Assembly (NCBI RefSeq): GCF_021917145.1
Contig: NC_061064.1
Coordinates: 4,197,203 to 4,261,202, forward strand
Direction of reading: 5' to 3'
Source: Hypomesus transpacificus
Lineage: Eukaryota; Chordata; Actinopteri; Osmeriformes; Osmeridae
DNA: 64,000 nucleotides
Both the position numbers and the translations under genes were made by a program. Under the pieces are notes generated by a model. That model did no database searches. It saw nothing but the letters and a program-made list of their open reading frames with translations, and had not been told where the DNA came from. Of this stretch, positions 32,056 through 53,947 are shown piece by piece (position 1 is the stretch's first letter; every line of letters starts with the position of its first letter).

Positions 32056-32778
32056 ATGGCTGTGCGAGGAACAACTCTACTGTCCGTGGCTTTTTTCTTG
32101 TTACTAGCCACTTTCACACAAGGAGGTGAGTCAACACTGCATGAATGTTTAGGCCTGGAGGCCTTATTGGCCATACTTTATACAAACTGTCAATTAAAGT
32201 GGAATATATCGCCTGAAATTTTCCAACCGCCTCATTTTCTGGTTGTTGCTGCGTAGGTCCATCCTCACTCCCCATCAGACTGTCTGTGGAGAACGCTCAG
32301 TCCAATGAGGCGACTTCGTCCTACTCTGTTTCTATGGTGGAGGGGGGTGTCTTGCTGGGAGCTCTGAAGAGGCTACAGAACACAGGCCAAGACTTCAAGT
32401 AGAAAACCAATACTGTTTATTTGTGATGAGCAGTACTATTGGTGAAAGCATCCAGAGAGAGCTGACTCACAAGCATGCCTGTCTTGACAGGTTCACAATG
32501 ACGGATGACCCAGACTTCGGCCTTCTCCTGGAGAGTGTGAATGGAGTGGCTGGCAATAAGGCTAAACAGACCTACTGGGAACTTTTGTCTGAATCCTCAG
32601 GCAAGGAGACCAGGCTGGAGGCTGGTGAGGATGCCCTTCCTGTGCATGTTTGTATTCTGCTTGATTGTCATGAAATTATTCACATCCCTGTTTCCCCCCC
32701 CCCCCAGGAATTGGCTGCTACAAGCCCAAAGCAAATGAGCACATTATCCTGAGACTCAACACTTGGTCTGAATACTAA
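32056..32778 (+). CDS. small secreted cobalamin-binding-domain protein (transcobalamin/intrinsic factor C-terminal type)
   Basis: Four exons (32056-32125, 32257-32398, 32491-32624, 32708-32778) encode 138 residues. A signal peptide (MAVRGTTLLSVAFFLLLATF) is followed by one domain of the DUF4430 type, the beta-rich C-terminal part of transcobalamin and intrinsic factor. Recognisable pieces are FTMTDDPDFGLLLESVNGV, QTYWELLSESSG and IGCYKPKANEHIILRLNTW. The alpha-barrel that covers cobalamin in full-length carriers is missing, so binding of the vitamin is an inference from the family. A TATA-like box lies upstream and AATAAA is at 32836-32841. The gene converges with the sushi gene. Stand-alone proteins of this kind occur in fish; I cannot assign a symbol. 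Confidence 0.85.
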
Positions 32779-32835
32779 AGACGGAGTCTGCAGTTACTGA
32801 TTTAACATGTTTATTATGGAACTTCCGAACATGCA

Positions 32836-32853
32836 AATAAACCAGTTTTTATT
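32836..32853. terminator. facing poly(A) signals
   Basis: AATAAA on the plus strand at 32836-32841 ends the cobalamin-domain gene. A minus-strand AATAAA (TTTATT at 32848-32853) could end the sushi gene, although that would give it a long 3' untranslated region of nearly 800 bases. Confidence 0.45.
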
Positions 32854-33632
32854 GTGGAAGAACATTTGACTTTGAACTCACTTGTTATACCTCTGTACAT
32901 GTATCTCACATGACAGTCACACATTTCAACGATTCATGGAAAAATAACGATTCACTGTACAAACACAAAGAATTCCAAAATGTTTTTCGTTTTTCGTTTT
33001 TTTTACACAACACTCTCTAATACACTCAAATACAATCTAGATCGGAAATACAAACACTTAAATACTGTTTAGATGACCCTGGTATCTGACCTGCAGCAGC
33101 CAGACCACCTCTCTCCGATGCAGTATCGGAGTATCTCTCCGATGCTTTATCTATCCGGGCTGGTAACCAGATTAAGGTCTCAGCTTTCCATCACGCTCAT
33201 TCCGGGACAGATTGAAAGAGACTTAATCCCCACGGACACTGCCTGCAGAGTAATGATACACTCTGTCTCTCTGTCTATACATGAACACATCCACACAAGA
33301 GACTAGAGGATACATACACAAGGGCTGCTATACACACATATTTGTCTCCACTGTGTGCCTTGTCTTTAGTCCTTAACAACAACAAAAAAAGGCCTTTGAG
33401 GCTCGGTTGAACATGGTTGGCCTTTCACACAGGGGAGAGAAGGAAATAAGACGGTGGTTTTAGCCCCGGAGTTGACCACAGTAGAAGGTAGAAGTCAGGT
33501 CCACAGATGTGTGTCTCAAGGTCATCCTTCCAGCCACCCTTCCCTGGACCAAGTCACACACGGGATGAATCAGGAGGGATGCAATGAGGATTCCTAGATG
33601 TACATGTGCCAGAGATTTATCCTCTCCAGCCT

Positions 33633-34927
33633 TTAGCCTGCAGACGCTGTAAGACAAAACCACAACAGAGCTAGACAAGAGAGTCTGTTATATAGTATTT
33701 AACGTTAAATACTATATATATAGTTACACAATACATTTATATAAATGAATCCTGACAACTAATGAGTTAGTTGTTAGCCACTGATTGATTGCTCACCACA
33801 TGCAATGGAGCAGTCACACTGACAGGAGTCACAGCCGGTGAACCAGCCGTTCCAGGCAGACTCCTTCTTCCTGCAGTTGTCGATGCGGCTGCAGCCATGT
33901 TTGGGAGGACCTACGTAGGACTTGGACGGACAGCTGGAGGAGCAAAACCCATCTAGGTCCCTCTCGTTGACATCTATACTGCCCCGCCGACACACCCCTG
34001 AGCCCCAGAGAAATGAGGAGGGACAGGAGAGAGAGACAGAGACACAGAGAGAGAGGGAGAGAGAGAGACAGAGAGAGAGAGACAGAGAGAGACAGACAGA
34101 GAGAGACAGAGAGAAAGAGAGAGAAAAGGGAAGAAACAGAAGAAGCTGCTGAACAGTCTGTTCTCTGGTGGACTGCGTGTGAAACTGTGTGAGACCCGTC
34201 TACTCACTGAGACAGAAGGGCTTGGGGGTCCAGCGGCCGTTTGACTGGCAGGCTCGGGCCGGGTCGCCCACCAGAAGGAAGCCGGCGCGACAGGTGTACC
34301 TCACCACAGAGCCCACCCACCAGTCGTTCCCAAACACCGCGCCATTGAAGTCCACATCTGGCCTCCCACAGTTGACTGTCACACAGGGCAGGACCAACAC
34401 AACAGAGCAAGGGGGAAACAGCAACAGCACATTGCATGACTTGGAAAAAGGACAGTAACGTACACAAAGGAAGGCAGAGAACGAGATCAATAGCGCTGTT
34501 AGTCACAGTCAGGCGGACCTCTGCAGAGAGATTTGTAGCCGAACCAACAGCAGTCCGAGTCTCCACAGCGGTCTCTCTTCAGCTCCTGGTGTCTCCCATG
34601 ACACCCCCCGAGACACAGGGGGGCCGTGCCCGACCAGTAGGTGTCATTCACAGGCTCCGGCAGTGGAGTCTCCCCGATCCCACCTGAACCACCGGGGCCT
34701 GATCAGAGTCAACATCTCCGGTAATCACGTCCATCAACCTTCCCACGCATCATTAACAGTGAAGAACCATAGGCACATGCCACATCAGTTAGTCACTCCT
34801 AGTAATAAGCGATATTGTTCTCGTTTTTCTTACCGCTCCCTTCCTCTTCTTGTATCAGCTCAGGCAGCTGTGTGGACACCCCGAGAGAGGACCCAAGCAG
34901 CAGAAGCAGCAATGCACACAGCCTCAT
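33633..34927 (-). CDS. secreted Cys-rich protein with one sushi (CCP) domain
   Basis: Five exons, all joined in phase 1 (34834-34927, 34519-34698, 34208-34375, 33797-33997, 33633-33646), encode 218 residues. A signal peptide (MRLCALLLLLLGSSLGVS) leads to a 6-Cys module containing WSGTAPLCLGGC and CGDSDCCWFGYKSLC. One sushi domain has the four expected cysteines and the Trp (VNCGRPDVDF, RYTCRAGFLL, ACQSNGRW, KPFC). The C-terminal module has ten cysteines (VCRRGSIDVNERD, FCSSSC, GCDSCQCDC). The last coding exon is only four codons plus a stop (ASAG) and is the least certain part. The protein should be extracellular; complement-like or adhesion roles are possible but not shown. I do not recognise the outer modules. 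Confidence 0.82.
34028..34127 (+). repeat. GA-rich microsatellite in a sushi-gene intron
   Basis: About 100 bases of GAGACAGAGA-type repeats. On the gene strand it is a pyrimidine-rich tract within the intron before exon 4. Confidence 0.85.
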
Positions 34928-36064
34928 GGTGGCCAGGCCTCGGTCCCTTAGTGCAGCCGTCGTCTTTCAAACGAGACACCTCATTAGCCTCCCTCCTAAA
35001 CCACAACGTGCCTCCCTGGAAAGCATGCACGGGAGTCCTCAGCTGTGTCGCGTTCAAGCTGCCCTACTGCAGAGTGGGGCTGCAGTGCTGCAGTAGGAAT
35101 GGTGATTACACTAAGCTCTGGAGCCTGGCTAATCCCTTAAACACAGATTAAACCAACCATCCACTACCAAGAGATATCATCCCGAGTTGGCATGGAGCTT
35201 TGGCAATGGTAAACAGGGAGGAGGATAAATCTATATTGATGGGTGATGATGATACTTTCATTGTGTAGTGTAAATAGTGCTTGACCTTTGGAAGCCCTTA
35301 CACCCTGGCATGTCAATCATTTGTCTAGAATATCTAGAAATCTATTTCTGTCCAGCAGCTTCTGAATGTCTGCCAGTCTATCAATGGAGACGGATGGATG
35401 GCAGGTCCAGTAAGTGGATTACATTTTACGCCAAAATGACTCATTCAATCCAACTCTCTCTTTAACACCCATGCGTGCCTACACACAAACGCAAGCTTGC
35501 ATTCTCACAGACAGCTAATCAATGGTTATGATCAAACAGCTGCACCATGTTCCAGTGAATCCCCGTCGTCTGGAAATGCGTCACTGGATACGAGACCAAA
35601 GGTGAAGACGGTTAAAAAAACAAAAACAATTTATTGAGCAAAATAATAATATTTATAATAATAACAATAAAAAGAATCTCACGAATCTCTGCTAATCGTG
35701 ACACGATTCAGTCAGTCAGTTATTACATAATTGGAAAACAATATCCTTTCTAAATAACACGCTCAGCCTCAACAGAAAGTCCAGCTCCTGGGAGAGCAGC
35801 ATATCTCTCTGAGTCTGTTCACTCAGAGCAGCACACTTCAAACTCTCTACGGACCGTTCGGAAGTGAAAGACCGCTCCTGGGTGTGATAACAATTTCATC
35901 TGCCGCCTTCTGTTTTCAGTCCGACGTCCTGTGAGACCTCCCAGGCTCTGTAGGGCAGGATAGGAGCAGCGAGGCTGGGGGATCCTACCAACACAGCCTC
36001 TTCTCCCCATCCGGATGCAGTGGCTCTGCTCATACTCAAGGGAGAAACTGTCCTGGGAAGGCCC

Positions 36065-36100
<36 letters not shown>

Positions 36101-36104
36101 GCGG
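34928..36104. other. intergenic region between the sushi gene and hinfp
   Basis: No convincing exon. It should hold the sushi-gene promoter and the 3' untranslated region of hinfp. A GT microsatellite of about 31 bases (36067-36098) sits just past the hinfp stop. Confidence 0.45.
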
Positions 36105-38756
36105 TCACACCACCTGCATGCCCAGCTGCTGAGCGGTATCCTGCAGCTGCTGCATCACGGAGCCCTCCCCAGAGTCAGGTGAGCTACTCGTCAGCACATA
36201 GAACATACTCTCTCCCTGCTGACTCATCCCGGCAACAGTCTGTCCCCCCTCCTCCTCCTCCTCCTCCAACAGCACTCCTCGCAGCTCCACCTCCATCTCC
36301 CTGGGCGTGCCTGCCCCGGCCTCGTCGTCGTCCTCCTCCTCCCCGGGCTCCAGCCCCTCGGCCTGGGCAGAGTCCTCGCCCTCCTCCCCCTCCCGGCTCT
36401 CCTGCCTCTCCCTCATCAGCTGCTCCGTCAGCTCCACGCTCTCGTAGCGGATGAGCTGCAGGCGCATGAAGCCGTCCTCGTGCTCCTTGTACCTGAGGCG
36501 ACGGGGAGAGAGGGACACGCCATAGAGCTATAAGGGAGTCCCAAGTCACACGGTGGGGGGCAGTGTGGGACTGAGAGATATTACCTGAATCGGGGGTGTC
36601 CTGAGGGCCATTTGAACTGGTGCTTCTTGCGGAGGTGGGCGGTGAGGTTGTTGCCTCTGGTGAAGCACTGCTCACACACATGGCACTTGTAGCGTGCCAT
36701 TAAATCTCCCTGGGGAGATAAGTGGATGTATAGATAGTAAAGACCTTTTATGGAGTACATCACAGAGTTTGCCTGTCCCCTGTGTATGTGGACTAGGAGC
36801 GAATCTTGTCTTCTCTCACCTCGTGCACTTTTTTGTAGTGGGCCTTGATGGAGTGGAGGGAGCGGGTGGTGTAGTCACAGCTGGTGAAGTCACAGCGGTA
36901 GGCGGGCTCGGCACTGTGGGTGTCCAGGTGTTTGCGCAGGTCAATCAGGTTCTTACAGCTGAAGGACAGAGAGAGAGAGACACAGAGAGAGAGAGAGACA
37001 GAGAGAGACACAGAGAGAGAGAGACACAGAGAGAGAGAGAGACAGAGACACAGAGAGAGAGAGAGAGAGAGAGAGAGGCTTGTGAACACCGCTTCCACAA
37101 GCTCAGAAGCGTGACTCAGCTCAGACGCGACCACTGTGCTGCACCTGTACTCGCAGTATTCACAGCTGTAGGGCTTCTCGTTGCTGTGGCGGAACTTGAT
37201 GTGGTTACGGAGAGACGAGGGGGATGGGCAGGTCATTTCACACAACGGACACTTGTAGTGGTTCACTGAGGGGAAGAAGTGAAGAGCAACAACAACAAAA
37301 CAATCATTGAGTTCCACTGGAGGGGAACCCTGGGTAGGGTAACACGCTGCAGGCTGGGGCTGGAGAAGGTTACTGACCATGGTTCCTCATGTGTTCTCTC
37401 AGTAGTCTCTCCGTGGCAAAGCGTTTGGAGCAGTGGGAACACTGGAACCTCTGCCCTGCACGATCCCACACGAGGAAAGGAAGCACAGGACGTGAAACAA
37501 GGCAACAGGAACCTCCGCACAGAGTCAAAAGGAAGCTACGGCGCGTCACCCTCGACGCCAACCGAGTCTCAGCATCTTACCCTCGTAAGCGGTCTGGCGT
37601 CGGATGTGGTCGAAGAACTTGGTGTTGTTGGCGAACATGCCTCCACAGGCAGGGCAGGCCACCACCTTCTCCTGGGTGTGGCTTCGCAGGTGCTCCCGCA
37701 GCTTGAAACGCCCTTTGAACGTGGCCCCGCAGTCTGGAGGCCAGAGCATACAGACAGGGCCTTACTGAGGGGCACCTGGCTGTTCCTCCACTCCTTATAT
37801 GCAAGTCAAGTGCCCCTTCCGCTCATTTACCAAACGCTAGGAACATCTATTTTGCCCTCACCTTTCCAGCCACAGCGCACCAAACAGTCCTTATCTCCCG
37901 GGGGTACGTCGATGCACAGGCTATGCATCTCCACGTGGCGATAGAACCATTCTGGATTCACTTGGGACGGTTGCTGTTGACACCAGGGAAAAAGATCATT
38001 TCCAGGTCTAGTTAGCTGACCACGTCCAGTAACAACATGTGTGGAATGGGCCCCCCTTGGGCCTGGTAAATACAGATGTTACATTCCTGGACTCTGACCA
38101 CCAAAATGCAGAGTACTTTCACCGTGCACTGTTTTGTTTGACACCTTGGAGAAAGGCGTCTGCTAAACGGTTAGCATGTACATGTACCTCACATTGCTCC
38201 CATTGACAAATGAAGTTGTCCGTTATGTCAGGGACGATGTTGCGGTTCTGGTAGCCTATGGCGCAGGCGCCGTGGCTGGGCTGGGCCTTGAGCACCCTCA
38301 TCCCCCACTGCTTCAGTTTAGTGTGGTAACAGTGGAAGTAAACATGGCGGAACAACTCGTCTTCACTCTCCACAGAGCAGAAGCCGCAATCTCGCCATAA
38401 ACAATTGTGTCCGTCTGCAAATAATACCGAGATTTTAGGGAGTACCCATATATTATAGCACTGCTTTACTTTTTTATGGTTTATTGATCATTTAGCACAC
38501 AGGGGTTCAAATGTTTCGGTTTTGTGTATGTCTCTCCCTAAACAGTCCCCTTTGCCTTCTTGTACAGGCCCCGACTGACAACTCAACTCTTACCTAGTGG
38601 GTAACTGTCACCGTCCGGTATGCTTAACGCCTTGAGGTGACACTCAACATGCTTGCAGAAGTCCTCCATCCGATCCAACGACTCTTCACAGGAGCCCCAC
38701 TCACACCCCAGTTCCAGCGGTGCGTCATCTTTCCTCGACCGTTTACTTGAAGGCAT
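36105..38756 (-). CDS. hinfp: histone H4 transcription factor (HiNF-P/MIZF zinc-finger protein)
   Basis: Nine exons (38594-38756, 38188-38414, 37862-37973, 37581-37733, 37378-37455, 37145-37265, 36820-36958, 36585-36709, 36105-36492) give 501 residues; human HINFP has 517. The start is [20 protein letters not shown]. About nine C2H2 fingers follow, for example [53 protein letters not shown] and [19 protein letters not shown]. The C-terminus is acidic (runs of Glu/Asp) and ends QLGMQVV. The protein binds histone H4 promoters with NPAT at the G1/S transition. The acceptor of exon 3 could shift by a few bases; all other junctions are clear. It shares the conserved block with h2ax. Confidence 0.95.
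36965..37078 (+). repeat. GA/CA purine-rich tract in a short hinfp intron
   Basis: About 110 bases of GAGACACAGAGA units fill most of the 186-base intron between hinfp exons 6 and 7. On the gene strand this is a long CT-rich run upstream of the CCTTCAG acceptor. Confidence 0.85.
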
Positions 38757-40054
38757 CTCACACTGAGTTGATGAGCAAACTAACCACCATCAATCACTGC
38801 AAAGCACGGCAGTCTCGAGAATGGTAACTAGCTTCTTTGTAAACATAAACAAAAAATGTTGGCTGCTGTCACTTGACATTAGCTAGCTACTCTACCTACA
38901 GCAACAGCTAGCTAACTGACCTGTGTGACCAGCTATTAGACAACTCGTGACTAAACCTTTCATTTACAAGGTAATACCGGTGCTTAGATTAACCGAACCG
39001 GTTACATATACAATGGTTTTTTTTCTTTTCTTACAAACGTTCAAACAAACCAGTGTTTTAGCTCGTTTGCTACTGAGCTCCAGTCCTGTGAAATAACACA
39101 TCGAATGTCAGTAACCAATAGGCATTCCCAAAATGTAGCCGCTGTTACGTTTTAGCCAATCGCGTATTGAGATTTGATGGACGCGCGCTGTACGGCAGAA
39201 ATATTTGTCCCCGTTAATGAGAACACCAACATCGTTCCGGACAGATACGTCTTTTTATTCGGCTAAATATCTAGCGTATTTGACATATACAATTAATCAA
39301 CGTTTGTCTAATGTTTTTTTTGTAAGTAAAAAAACTAACAAAAAAGATTTAAACGTTTGCACTGAGCAGTTTTATTTTGTCCATTCCATACCAACAACAG
39401 ACACAATAACGTTTTAGAATTCTTGCCTTTCTTCACCAAGCAGAATGTCAGTGTCAAATCACATGAGAGCTTCACATAAGAAAGCTTCCCAAAACGTTTG
39501 TATTGAGAACATATTATTTATACATTTCATATGAGCATGTCCATACATATAAATCTCAAGAATTAACCAATGTCAAAACACCAATGTAAGAAACTTCCAC
39601 CTATCCCTTCAACTTACCCTACTTTGGCTTTCTTAGTATCTAACTCCCACACCAGATAGTATTCACTACTATTCCCAATCTCTCCCTATGAAACATGTGC
39701 CAAAAAGTATTTGTATTCAATATAGACTTCGAACGGGATGGGCTTGGACCTCTCATTCCTTTACATTGGTTTGATTGCTTTTCAGTGCTTCATCCACAAC
39801 TGCAAAATGTTTCATTCAAGATACAGATTCTTGATTTGATCTACTGCAGTGACCCGGCAGTATCCTCTGTCCATCATCCTGTTTACTTGACTGGGAAGAA
39901 GAGGGGAAAAGAACCCCTCTAAAGTCTTGTTGTAAATGGGCCAGTCTCAAAAGTTGTAAAGGAGAGGTAAAGCAATAATCGAAGACTCAGTCAGGTAGCA
40001 TAAGAGAGGAGTGTTCCAGTACTGACATCACTGTAGTCTCTCAGCCTTGTCTCT
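38757..40054. other. intergenic region upstream of hinfp and downstream of dpagt1
   Basis: No exon recognised. The first 450 bases are the likely hinfp promoter, including two CCAAT-type words (ACCAATAGG near 39114, GCCAATCGC near 39155). The rest is AT-rich and probably holds the dpagt1 3' end. Confidence 0.45.
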
Positions 40055-42238
40055 CTAGACATCATAGAAGAGTCGCACCAGATGGTAGCGGATTCCAAAA
40101 GCCACAACACTCCCAAACACCTGTGCAAGACAATAATAAATAGAACATGTTCGGTTATAAAATGTGCCAATGTTAAGAAAGACATTTTCAAAGTGACTTC
40201 CAATTTGAATGAGCTTGTACCTGTATGAGTAGCATGATGGTTGTGAGGTTTCTCTCATGAGTAGGTCCTATAAACTTAAGCACTAGATTAATTAAAGTCA
40301 TGTTGTTACACTCCACAAATTCGTCATCTTCTTCCTGCCCCCTCTGTACCTCCAGCAACTGTAGCATCTCTGCCACCTGGTGGACACACCATGCATTACT
40401 AACACATCACGTTATCACACATATTAACGTCAAGTCACAAATGTCATGGTTTACCTTTAGTATTAGGTCTCCTAATTTGGAAAGGTCCTTCCTTTTGAAT
40501 TTGGAGTAGCTCATTCCTAATTTTCCCGTGTCTGGGTTTAGTCTTTATCCGTCAGACAGGTGGAGGATAAAAGTACAACCAGGTTTAAGAATACAAAGTA
40601 TATTCTGGAAGGTTGAACACACCTAAAGAAGAGAGAAGAGGAAGGGAGTACTTTCGAACACCCACGTTACCTGGGGAGACGGTGTCTGGGGCAGGGGACG
40701 ATGTGGAAAAGCTGTGGCAGTGAGTAGACAAAGTTGACCACCTGAGGGATGAAGAAGAGCAGCATGGTTTTGCTGAAATGGCCCAGGATGCCCACCACAG
40801 CAAACGTCATCCCAGCGAAGTAGCAGAACGTGTCACCCACAAACACAGACGAGGGGTACCTGCGATAGGATGTGATCAAGGTTGAACTGTAGTTTCAGAG
40901 GAAAGACTTCACGGGTTGGGTTTGGCAAAGCTACAAACCATATGCTTTGTAGGTCAGAAACTTTTTAACTCACCAATTATGGTAGAAAAGTGCCAAAGTG
41001 GTGAAGAAGAATGGTAGCATGAAGTACAAGGAGAATACATGGTCGTCCTGGTAGTCTCCTGTGTTAGGGGAACAGTGACAAGAGCAGGTCAAGACGCACT
41101 GTAATACCACAACTTTATACAGCACTTTGATCAGCATTGGATGCTTTTAAATGTGCTTGATAAATAAATAGACTTGACCCTCACATATACAGTAGTCAAC
41201 CTTGGTTGTGTACACAGTAGACAGATAAAGAAACCGAAATATGTAGAAGGTTCATAATGACAACAGCCCCTCACCGCCCAGCTCCAGCAGGTTGAAAATG
41301 ATGATGGAGCCGGAGATGAAGAGGGCCTGTCCTGACTCGATACCGTTGATACCCGCCAGGATGTTGATAGCGTTCGTACAGAACACTGCCAGCATTCCCA
41401 TGTAGACGTAGTAAAGAATCCCTACACAGACAAAAAAGTAGCATTCAAAACACGTTGCTTGAACATGGTGGAACACTGTATACTGGCCCATGTGATACAG
41501 TACAACACATGGATAGCCCCCGTATCATAGCACTCACCCAGATCCAAGTGCATCCCCAGCAGGACTCTGAAGGGCTTGGGCACCACGATGACCGTGTTGC
41601 CAAAGTTGGTGAAGTAGACCATGAGCAGAGGCAGGGAGGCCATGGTGGGGAGCAGGAGCTTATGCCTCCAGCGCAGGTTCAGTACGTCATCAGCAAAGCC
41701 CAGGAAAATCATACAACAGATGGCCAGCAGGGCACCAATCAGCTGGACAAACTGATGAAGACAGAAGGAGTAAATATCAACAAAATGATTGGAGGTACTG
41801 TTTTTTGAGAAGCTCAAATGCTTTGGGATAGTCACAGATGGGGTGGCCTCCTGTGTTCACCTCATCGTGTGGGAAGCCCATACACTGCTCTCCCACAAAG
41901 CAGCTGAGGAAAGGCACCGGGATGAAACAGAACAGGATGATGAGGAACACCGTCCCACTGATGACGCCTTGAGACTCGGGACTGCAAAAGGGATGAGGGG
42001 AGAAAGAGAGAGAAATGTATTAGAAGAACATTCACTCCTTGTGTGTTCCTAGTACAATTAAGCGGGCCAACGGCAATACTCACATTTCCTTTTTAGAAGT
42101 TTTGTTCAGGTCCATACCATACAACCTTGCTGCGATGAAATGATCTTTGAAGGCTGGAATGAGTTTGATTGTGGCCATGCACCCAAGTGCAGACATACAA
42201 CAGTTGATGACAATTGGGAGGACTGGAATCGGTGACAT
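40055..42238 (-). CDS. dpagt1: UDP-GlcNAc:dolichyl-phosphate GlcNAc-1-phosphate transferase
   Basis: Nine exons (42084-42238, 41861-41981, 41538-41751, 41275-41421, 40974-41058, 40671-40859, 40455-40542, 40221-40376, 40055-40120) give 406 residues; human DPAGT1 has 408. The start [14 protein letters not shown] was chosen because it aligns with the human start; the frame is open further upstream. Hallmarks are [52 protein letters not shown] and the end [11 protein letters not shown]. The enzyme has about ten membrane helices and makes GlcNAc-PP-dolichol in the ER, the first and tunicamycin-sensitive step of N-glycosylation. All motif residues look intact. It is head-to-head with c2cd2l, the ATGs about 1.57 kb apart. 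Confidence 0.97.
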
Positions 42239-43812
42239 TGTGAACAAGGTAATATTACACTTTAAGTTCGACGGCAATCTGATATATAGGGTAGGGTAGA
42301 CGACTAATGCCTGAAGAATACAGCAAGCTAACATAAACCTTGCAACAATTGTATAGCCTAGGCCAACGAACATTCGTAGACTACACTAGTAGGGCGGCAT
42401 AGAACAAAGCATACCGAGCCGTATAAACATGCCGCTACATATGTCACCAATTGTGTCGTAAGTAATATGCGTCTATAACTCATGGCTAACGATAATCCAT
42501 ATACTGTAACTACCAAGTTAAGTGCATACTCGCTGCGTATATAGGCGACTTGTCCTTGTTTCTACACGAACATTGTTGTTCGTTGAACAAATTCCACGTC
42601 TGCTTCCGCAAATGCAATAAGGGCTATGTTCAAAAAAGTCAAGCGTTGCACACTGTACCCAACCTGAAACCGCGTAAGAACCATACAGTATGCTAGGAAC
42701 TAACGTTTATCAATAGTCTCTGAAAATAACCGGTGACATTTTCGGCTCTGCCATTTCAATCTGTGACAACAACGGAGAGAATTCTCCCAAATGATGCACA
42801 TTGTTGCCAGGTTCCCTTAACAGGCTCCTTAACTACGTTAAATCTACACGATAAGGATGCCTTTTCAACGAAGACACCTTATTATTTTATGCTATTTTTA
42901 CAGTTTGTATTTGCATCCCTCGTTGAGATAGAGAAGCCCAAAAGAGAAACGCTAGAGTGTGTGGCACTTTAAGTGTATTGGTTGTGCACGCGTTGTGCCA
43001 CGGTTTGACAGCTCCACTATAGCTTCTGCGCATTACCAATGCCGACTTTGCACTGCATCGGAGGTGGGAGGATGGGGTATAATACAATCACAATTCAGTG
43101 TTTTTCTTATTCAGTTGTCTACTTTAGTGATGGTTGAAGTACAATTATTATAGTAATAATTTACGGACATTTCTTAAGGATTGAACAACTGCAACCACCG
43201 AAGATGACACGTAAAGTCTTGTTGTAATACACTGGGATTAATGTTGTTACAATGCCTTGATCATGATCAGCGAGATGTTGCCAGCTACCGACATGTTTAT
43301 ATTGATACCAGATAATACCATCCAAGAGAATAAAACGGTAGGTATATATTAATTTAGTTAATGTTAAGTTGTTGGCATTTAGCTACGCACGGCATCGCTA
43401 AATTCGCTGTATGTTTTTATGCATGGTTTATTTCTGCATTATCATCCTAATGTGTTAAATGCCGACGTCGCTCCGACATGCACATGCAGCATTTTGAAAG
43501 TGACCTATAGTCTACCGCACAATTTCATAGTGTAGGCCTACTGTAAACACTGTCCATACGAAACTCGGTGTAGGTGATAGATATAGCCTACTCATATTCA
43601 CCACAAGTATTTTCTTAGTCGACATGTATTTATCTCACGTACACAAGGCATAATTTAGCGATTTCTTAATTTCTCTTCGTTTTGAAACATTGTGTAACAT
43701 GTACAGTCTCCGTCATGATTCATCATTTGGACCCACTGTTCTCCGCAGGCATAGGACAGTTCAAGACCTGATCTTTATCCTGTGATGATATGAGAGGCCA
43801 GAAGAGTTGGTG
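42239..43812. promoter_or_regulatory. shared upstream region of dpagt1 and c2cd2l
   Basis: The two genes diverge from this stretch of about 1.57 kb. No coding exon is seen. It may contain two separate promoters or one bidirectional promoter; no specific site can be claimed. Confidence 0.45.

Positions 43813-53947
<10,135 letters not shown>

Noticed and set aside
36020-36454. Long plus-strand Pro/Ser-rich open frame
   Set aside because: It is the antisense of the acidic last exon of hinfp, where GAG/GAC codons leave the other strand open.
38105-38200. Possible SINE piece (GGCGTCTGCTAAACGG) in a hinfp intron
   Set aside because: Only a short stretch resembles the common fish repeat, too little to call an element with confidence.
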